Shown piece after piece: positions 59,846-64,000 of a stretch of DNA of 64,000 nt. Numbering within the stretch: the first letter of the stretch is position 1; each line of letters starts with the position of its first letter. Where the stretch lies: NCBI GenBank assembly GCA_039197065.1, contig JBCCUL010000002.1, positions 1-64,000 of the forward strand, given 5' to 3'. The notes under the pieces are model-generated. The model was not told the DNA's origin, did not search any database, and was given only the letters and a program-made list of their open reading frames with translations. Made by a program: the position numbers and the translations under genes. This DNA comes from JANQPX01 sp039197065 (lineage in GTDB: Bacteria; Pseudomonadota; Alphaproteobacteria; Geminicoccales; Geminicoccaceae).

Positions 59846-60643
59846 ATGCATATAGGCCAAGTCCTCCAGCGTTCGGCTCTTCTATGTCTGGACCTTCTGC
59901 TGCCGCAGCGTTGCCTTGGATGTGGTGCAATGGTGGAGGGCAGTGACAGCCTCTGTGCCGATTGCTGGCAGCATCTCACCTTCATCGGACCGCCCATGTG
60001 CCGGCAGTGCGGCTATCCGCTCCCGTCGACGGTTGTGGACATGCCGGTCTGCGGCGCTTGCGCTTCGGACCCGCCCGCCTTCTCACGTGCGCGCGCAGCA
60101 CTCCGTTACGATGAAGGGGCTCGCGGCATGATCCTCCGCTTCAAGCACGCGGACCGCACGGATATCGGCAGGACCTTCGGCCGCATGATGGAGACTGCGG
60201 GCGCTGAACTTCTGGCGGATTGCGACCTGATCGCACCAGTGCCCCTGCACCGCTGGCGCCTTCTGCAGCGGGGCTACAACCAGGCCGCCCTGCTGGCGCA
60301 GGCGCTTGCCTATGCGGGCTCGAACCGCGGCGAAAGGCAGGTCGTCCCCGACCTCCTTCAGCGTGTTCAGGCGACTGAATCTCAGCAGGGACTCGGCGGC
60401 GATCAGAGACTGCGCAATATCAAAGCCAGTGCGTTTCGGGTTCATCCCCGGCATCGGGCTGCGGTCGCCGGACAGCGCATTTTGCTCATCGATGATGTCT
60501 TGACGACAGGGGCGACGGTCACCGCCTGCACGAAGGTTCTCATGAGGGGCGGGGCGGCGGCGGTGGACGTGCTGGCCATCGCAAGGGTGGTCAGGGACGC
60601 GGGCGTCACCATATCATCGGATGTCTCCGACGAGACCAGATGA
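59846..60643 (+). CDS. comF: ComF family phosphoribosyltransferase-like protein
   Basis: This 265-residue protein has a zinc-ribbon-like Cys-rich head (RCLGCGAMVEG...CADCW, CRQCGYPL, CGACAS) and a C-terminal phosphoribosyltransferase domain with APVPLHRWRLLQRGYNQA and ILLIDDVLTTGATVTACT. ComF is needed for DNA uptake in some naturally competent bacteria and its biochemical role is unclear. The ATG at 59846 is preferred to a TTG at 59831. The glutaredoxin gene follows 30 bases later, as commonly seen in alphaproteobacteria. Confidence 0.92.
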   Translation: MHIGQVLQRSALLCLDLLLPQRCLGCGAMVEGSDSLCADCWQHLTFIGPPMCRQCGYPLPSTVVDMPVCGACASDPPAFSRARAALRYDEGARGMILRFKHADRTDIGRTFGRMMETAGAELLADCDLIAPVPLHRWRLLQRGYNQAALLAQALAYAGSNRGERQVVPDLLQRVQATESQQGLGGDQRLRNIKASAFRVHPRHRAAVAGQRILLIDDVLTTGATVTACTKVLMRGGAAAVDVLAIARVVRDAGVTISSDVSDETR

Positions 60644-60673
60644 ACCGCTGACGACTGGAAAAGACCTTAAGCT

Positions 60674-60934
60674 ATGGCGAAAGTCGAAGTCTACACGACG
60701 CCCATGTGTCCCTATTGCTGGCGCGCCAAGCGCTTGCTGGACAGTAAGAACGTCGACTATATCGAGATCAACCTCTGGAGCGAAAAAGCACGCCGCCAGG
60801 AAATGCTGGAGCGTGCCGAGGGCCGAACCTCGGTGCCGCAGATCTTTGTCGATGGCCAGGGGATCGGCGGTTCGGACGAGCTTGCCGCTCTCGAACAGTC
60901 CGGCCAGCTGGATCGCTTGCTGGCCCAAGACTAG
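60674..60934 (+). CDS. grxC: Glutaredoxin 3 (GrxC)
   Basis: This 86-residue protein has the dithiol active site CPYC at residues 12-15, TSVPQIFVDGQGIGGSDEL and the usual glutaredoxin length. It reduces disulfides with glutathione. It follows comF in what is probably one transcript. Confidence 0.95.
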   Translation: MAKVEVYTTPMCPYCWRAKRLLDSKNVDYIEINLWSEKARRQEMLERAEGRTSVPQIFVDGQGIGGSDELAALEQSGQLDRLLAQD

Positions 60935-61009
60935 CGTCCAAGGCTGCTGCCGAGCCTATCCGGTTGCTGCAACATCGAAAAAGGAGGAACGGCCTCTCAC
61001 GGGGGCGGC

Positions 61010-61867
61010 TCACTTCATGCCACGCTGTTTTTCGATCTTGTCATAGGCCGAGTTGACCGCGGCCAGACGGTTGTTGGCGCGGCTGATGAATTCTTTCGGC
61101 AGGCCTTTGGCGATGAGCTGATCCGGATGCAGTTCGCGCACCAGCTTGCGGTAGGTCTTTTTGACATCGGCGTCTGTCGCGGAGCGGGAAATGCCGAGCA
61201 CCTTGTAAGGATCATCGCCGCTCGGGCTGGAACCTCCGACGGCGCCGAAGGTGGCGCGCATCTGCTCGAACTTGGTGCGATCGAAGCCGAAAATTGAGGC
61301 GACCTCTCTTAGGAACTCGATCTCGCCGGTCTTGAGGTCGCCATCGGCTCTGGCCACCTCGAACAGGCCGATCAGCAGCTCCTCCAGAAGGACGGGGTCC
61401 CTGCCGAATAGCGCTGCGATCTGACGTGCATAGGGCTCGAAGCCTTCCGCTGACGTCTTCGCCTGGTCGTAGATCCTGGCGACGCCGCCCACCTGATCTT
61501 CGCTGAACTTGAAACGCTGTTTGAAAGCATCGACCTCGTCACGGGTCACCTGGCCGTCAGCTTTGGCAAGCTTGGCGCCCAGCACGATGATGGCCGTGGC
61601 GAAGGCGATTCGTCGCGTTTCCGTCGGATCATCGAAGATCGGCTTGGCGCCTGTCCCGTTGGTCCGGGTGGCGGCGCGATCACGCTGGCGCCGCCGATTG
61701 CGCCGCTCCAGCCTGCGATAGCGATCGAAAATATGGCCTGCAACCGCACCGATTACCGCGCCGACGATGCCGCCCAAGACATAGCCTAGAACGAGGCCTG
61801 CAACCATACCCATGATTGAGAAGGGGCCTGAACGAAGTTCTCTATCCATTGACCAGGTCGTTGCCAT
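61010..61867 (-). CDS. djlA: DjlA-like membrane-anchored J-domain protein with a TerB domain
   Basis: This 285-residue protein has a glycine-rich transmembrane helix near residues 18-40 (MGMVAGLVLGYVLGGIVGAVIGAV), a central TerB-type helical domain with repeated acidic D-G/E-V motifs (KLAKADGQVTRDEVDAFKQRF), and a C-terminal J-domain with HPD (VRELHPDQLIAKGLPKEF). DjlA works as a co-chaperone for DnaK at the membrane. Start choice between 61849 and 61867 is uncertain. It converges on grxC. Confidence 0.88.
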   Translation of the reverse strand: MATTWSMDRELRSGPFSIMGMVAGLVLGYVLGGIVGAVIGAVAGHIFDRYRRLERRNRRRQRDRAATRTNGTGAKPIFDDPTETRRIAFATAIIVLGAKLAKADGQVTRDEVDAFKQRFKFSEDQVGGVARIYDQAKTSAEGFEPYARQIAALFGRDPVLLEELLIGLFEVARADGDLKTGEIEFLREVASIFGFDRTKFEQMRATFGAVGGSSPSGDDPYKVLGISRSATDADVKKTYRKLVRELHPDQLIAKGLPKEFISRANNRLAAVNSAYDKIEKQRGMK

Positions 61868-62100
61868 CATCGCAAAAGGCCCACCGCGGCAGGGGTTCAA
61901 CACGCCTCGCACGTATAGTAGGCGAATTGGGGCGGTAACTGGGGCGTAAACTGCTGAACGTCATACCTTCGGATGCCAAAACTGGCGAGATTGACAGGCG
62001 TTTCAAAGGGCCGGGTGATTGACTTTTTCGTCTTTGTCAAACGAGGTCCGGACAGATCGACGTAAAGAGCGAAGAGAAGACAAGGTCAGCGATCCCGATG

Positions 62101-62481
62101 TCAGCCGGCATATGCCTTCCTGCTCTTGCCTCGGGGTTGAGCACGCAAGGCAGCGGCATAGGCTTCGCTCGCCCAGGCACGAAGAACGCCGGCATCGTCA
62201 AGACTCTCGGGCGGAGCCTCGCAATAGCTCATCGTCGCCGTCCGTCCTCTTTGGCCAACATAGGAGAAGGGGGCGAGCTCGCGCTCGTCATAGGCGGGGC
62301 GATTGACGCCGTCGACCTTGAAATAGAGCGTGTCCCAGGCGATGAGCCCGAACATCACGTCATGCAGAAAAAGGCCATGACCGCCGAACATGCGCTTGGC
62401 GGCGACAGGACCAAGCGACTGAAGGTTTTCGACCACGAAATGGACGAACTCGCTTTCGACGCGGTGGTTCATGCCCGGCAT
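62101..62481 (-). CDS. TfoX/Sxy N-terminal domain protein
   Basis: This 126-residue protein has the TfoX_N features: FVHFVVENLQSLGPVAAKRMFGGHGLFLHDVMFGLIAWDTLYFKVD and the later FSYVGQRGRTATMSYCEAPPESLDD. TfoX proteins regulate competence in gammaproteobacteria; single-domain ones in other groups have an unclear role. GGAGGG lies six bases before the ATG. It lies alone; its C-terminal end is basic. Confidence 0.88.
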   Translation of the reverse strand: MPGMNHRVESEFVHFVVENLQSLGPVAAKRMFGGHGLFLHDVMFGLIAWDTLYFKVDGVNRPAYDERELAPFSYVGQRGRTATMSYCEAPPESLDDAGVLRAWASEAYAAALRAQPRGKSRKAYAG

Positions 62482-62708
62482 CGATACCCTCCGGCCCGAT
62501 CGACCTCGTCATGATGGTTCGGCCAGATCGTTTATGTTCACGGGTTTTTTGAGAAAACACGACTAACGCTCTGGAACATAGCGCTTCATCTCAGGATAAT
62601 CGAGAGTTTATGAAAAATTTGTTTGTTTTTTAAGGTACCCCGTTCACAGAGGCGGCGGCCAAGTCGCTCTTTGCCATGGAGTCCAGGCTTTGCTTGGACG
62701 TGAGAAAA

Positions 62709-63383
62709 TCAGAAGAAGCGACGACGTATCTCGGTGACCAGGGCATCGAACATGGCCGGGGTCAGGCGGCCGGTGTTCACGTTGTAGCGGGAGCAGTGAT
62801 AGCTCGGGCAAAGTGCCCGACCATCGGGTAGTTGATAGACGGCGCCGTGGATGAATGGATGAGTTTTGGCGGGCAAGCCTAAGGCGCGAAGCGTCGAGCC
62901 ATGAGCGATGCCGCCAAGCGTCATGACGACCATGGGTGCCAGGTGGCCGTTAACCTCGCCTTCGAGGAATGTCCTGCAGCTGTTGATCTCGGCGCCGACA
63001 GGCTTGTTGGCTGGCGGCACGCAGCGCACGGCATTGGTGATGCGACAGTCGATCAGTTCGAGCCCGTCATCCGGTTCCGCGCCAAAGCGACCTTTCGCGA
63101 ACCCGTGGCGTATGAGGGTGGGATAGAGGAGGTCGCCCGCATAGTCCCCTGTAAACGGGCGTCCGGTTCGATTCGCACCGCGCAAGCCAGGCGCCAGTCC
63201 GACAATCAGGAGTCTAGCCGCTTCAGGCCCAAACGACGGAACCGGCGCATTGTGCCAATCGGGAAAAGCTGCCGCGTTGTCGCTTCGAAACGCAACCAAG
63301 CGTGGGCAGAAGGAGCATGTAAGAGAGGGTGTTGGGCGCGACGCCGAGGCGCGCGCCTCTACTTGTCCCTGAACAATGGTCAC
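62709..63383 (-). CDS. Uracil-DNA glycosylase, family 5 type (UdgB-like)
   Basis: This 224-residue protein has four Cys of an iron-sulfur site (CSFCPRLV near 23-26, C in AVRCVPP and INSCRTFL), motif GLAPGLRGANRTGRPFTGDYAG, and the second active-site motif SYHCSRYNVNTGRLT, where family 5 usually has SYHPSxxN. It excises uracil or other damaged bases. The start is a GTG. It follows a NYN-domain gene by 12 bases and is probably in one operon. Confidence 0.9.
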   Translation of the reverse strand: MTIVQGQVEARASASRPTPSLTCSFCPRLVAFRSDNAAAFPDWHNAPVPSFGPEAARLLIVGLAPGLRGANRTGRPFTGDYAGDLLYPTLIRHGFAKGRFGAEPDDGLELIDCRITNAVRCVPPANKPVGAEINSCRTFLEGEVNGHLAPMVVMTLGGIAHGSTLRALGLPAKTHPFIHGAVYQLPDGRALCPSYHCSRYNVNTGRLTPAMFDALVTEIRRRFF

Positions 63384-63395
63384 ATCGACTGGCTG

Positions 63396-64000
63396 TTAGG
63401 CCGGCTCGAAGTAACGATCGTCCTCGTCATCCCCCTCGGGTGCCCCATTGTCCTCGATATCGTCATCAATGCTGGGGGCTGGGGCCATGCTCGGCCCGGC
63501 GCGGTGCTCGCGCGCGATGAAGGGGGCTAGATCCTGAAGCTCGAGGAAGGTGTCAGCCTGCCTGCGAAGTTCATCGGCGATCATCGGCGGCTGAGTCTTG
63601 ATCGTGCTGACCACCGTGACGCGCAGGCCGCGGCGCTGCAGGGCTTCGGACAGGCGACGGAAGTCACCATCGCCGGAAAACAACACGATGTGGTCCAGGT
63701 TTTCCGACATCTCCATGGCATCGACGGCAAGCTCGATATCCATGTTGCCCTTGAATTTCCTACGTCCGGACGCGTCGGTGAATTCCTTGAGCGGCTTCGT
63801 GACCACGGCATAACCATTATAGTCAAGCCAGTCCACAAGCGGCCTGATCGGCGAATACTCTTGGTCATCCAGAAGGGCGGTATAATAGCAGGCGCGCACC
63901 AGCCGCGCGCAGCCGGCAAAAGTATCGAGGAGTAGGCGGTAGTCGATGTCGAAACCAAGAGCACGGGCGGATTGATAGAGGTTTGCACCATCTATCATGA
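63396..64000 (-). CDS. NYN domain protein (LabA/DUF88 family), 5' end beyond window
   Basis: The visible 200 residues begin IDGANLYQSARALGFDIDYRLLL, which is internal to the family N-terminus, so the start probably lies past 64000. It contains the NYN/PIN-like acidic residues: Asp in IDGAN, the KGNMDIELAVDAM block, and LFSGDGDFRRLSEALQRRG. The C-terminal tail is strongly acidic. NYN proteins are predicted metal-dependent RNases. It is the first of two genes before the UdgB-like gene. Confidence 0.9.
   Translation of the reverse strand, partial: MIDGANLYQSARALGFDIDYRLLLDTFAGCARLVRACYYTALLDDQEYSPIRPLVDWLDYNGYAVVTKPLKEFTDASGRRKFKGNMDIELAVDAMEMSENLDHIVLFSGDGDFRRLSEALQRRGLRVTVVSTIKTQPPMIADELRRQADTFLELQDLAPFIAREHRAGPSMAPAPSIDDDIEDNGAPEGDDEDDRYFEPA

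Overview
The window looks like a chromosomal segment of a GC-rich alphaproteobacterium, probably a member of the Hyphomicrobiales (Rhizobiales) or a close relative. This rests on the evenly high GC of almost all genes, the many TRAP-type carboxylate transporters, the ydbH-ynbE-ydbL operon, MlaC, TfoX, UdgB and NYN housekeeping genes, and a palindromic intergenic element near 43.1 kb that resembles the RIME-type repeats of rhizobia. No genus can be assigned from the sequence alone.

Layout. 1-9.4 kb: the 5' end of an IS1182-type transposase, an SRAP repair protein, MlaC, a GMC oxidoreductase, a short-chain dehydrogenase, a periplasmic caspase-Sel1-peptidoglycan-binding protein, a GFA zinc protein and an enolase-superfamily enzyme. 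9.8-20.5 kb: the most unusual block. A minus-strand operon encodes a Ddl-like ATP-grasp ligase, a 1016-residue protein joining two periplasmic sensor-like regions to an MFS transporter and an unknown C-terminal domain, and a PF04392-type substrate-binding protein. It diverges from a GAF-PAS-PAS histidine kinase, a single-domain response regulator and a REC-REC-GGDEF-EAL protein. 20.9-28.2 kb: a type I secretion pair (HlyD and ABC) downstream of a leaderless tandem-fasciclin protein and a fasciclin lipoprotein, then a DUF5666/DUF6502 operon. Both operons carry the same palindrome, ATGGGA-N5-TCCCAT, in front of their first gene, suggesting one shared regulator.

28.4-35.5 kb: tRNA-Leu(TAA), a small hypothetical protein, a TPR-patatin-membrane protein and the ydbH-ynbE-ydbL operon. 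35.6-48.7 kb: a fused DctQM TRAP system, an orphan periplasmic binding protein with a histidine kinase, an SDR/MaoC divergent pair, palindromic repeats, a PRISE-like reductase, a binding-protein/OmpA fusion, a NitT/TauT-type ABC importer and tRNA-Gly(CCC). 48.7-53.4 kb: a MotA/MotB-like ion-channel pair whose MotB-like member has a coiled coil of about 420 residues, then a three-gene nitrile hydratase/thiocyanate hydrolase-family enzyme with a split beta subunit. 53.4-64 kb: a TadE-like protein, YajQ, a BrnT-type toxin with an HTH antitoxin, a hypothetical protein with WDGGVL repeats, a second TRAP operon, and a housekeeping run (AlkA-like glycosylase, ComF, glutaredoxin, DjlA-like, TfoX, UdgB, NYN).

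The best candidates for undescribed biology are the ligase/sensor-transporter/binding-protein cluster with its divergent c-di-GMP signalling genes, and the type I secretion operon dedicated to fasciclin-domain cargo with its shared palindromic operator. All functional statements come from reading the sequence; no database search was run.
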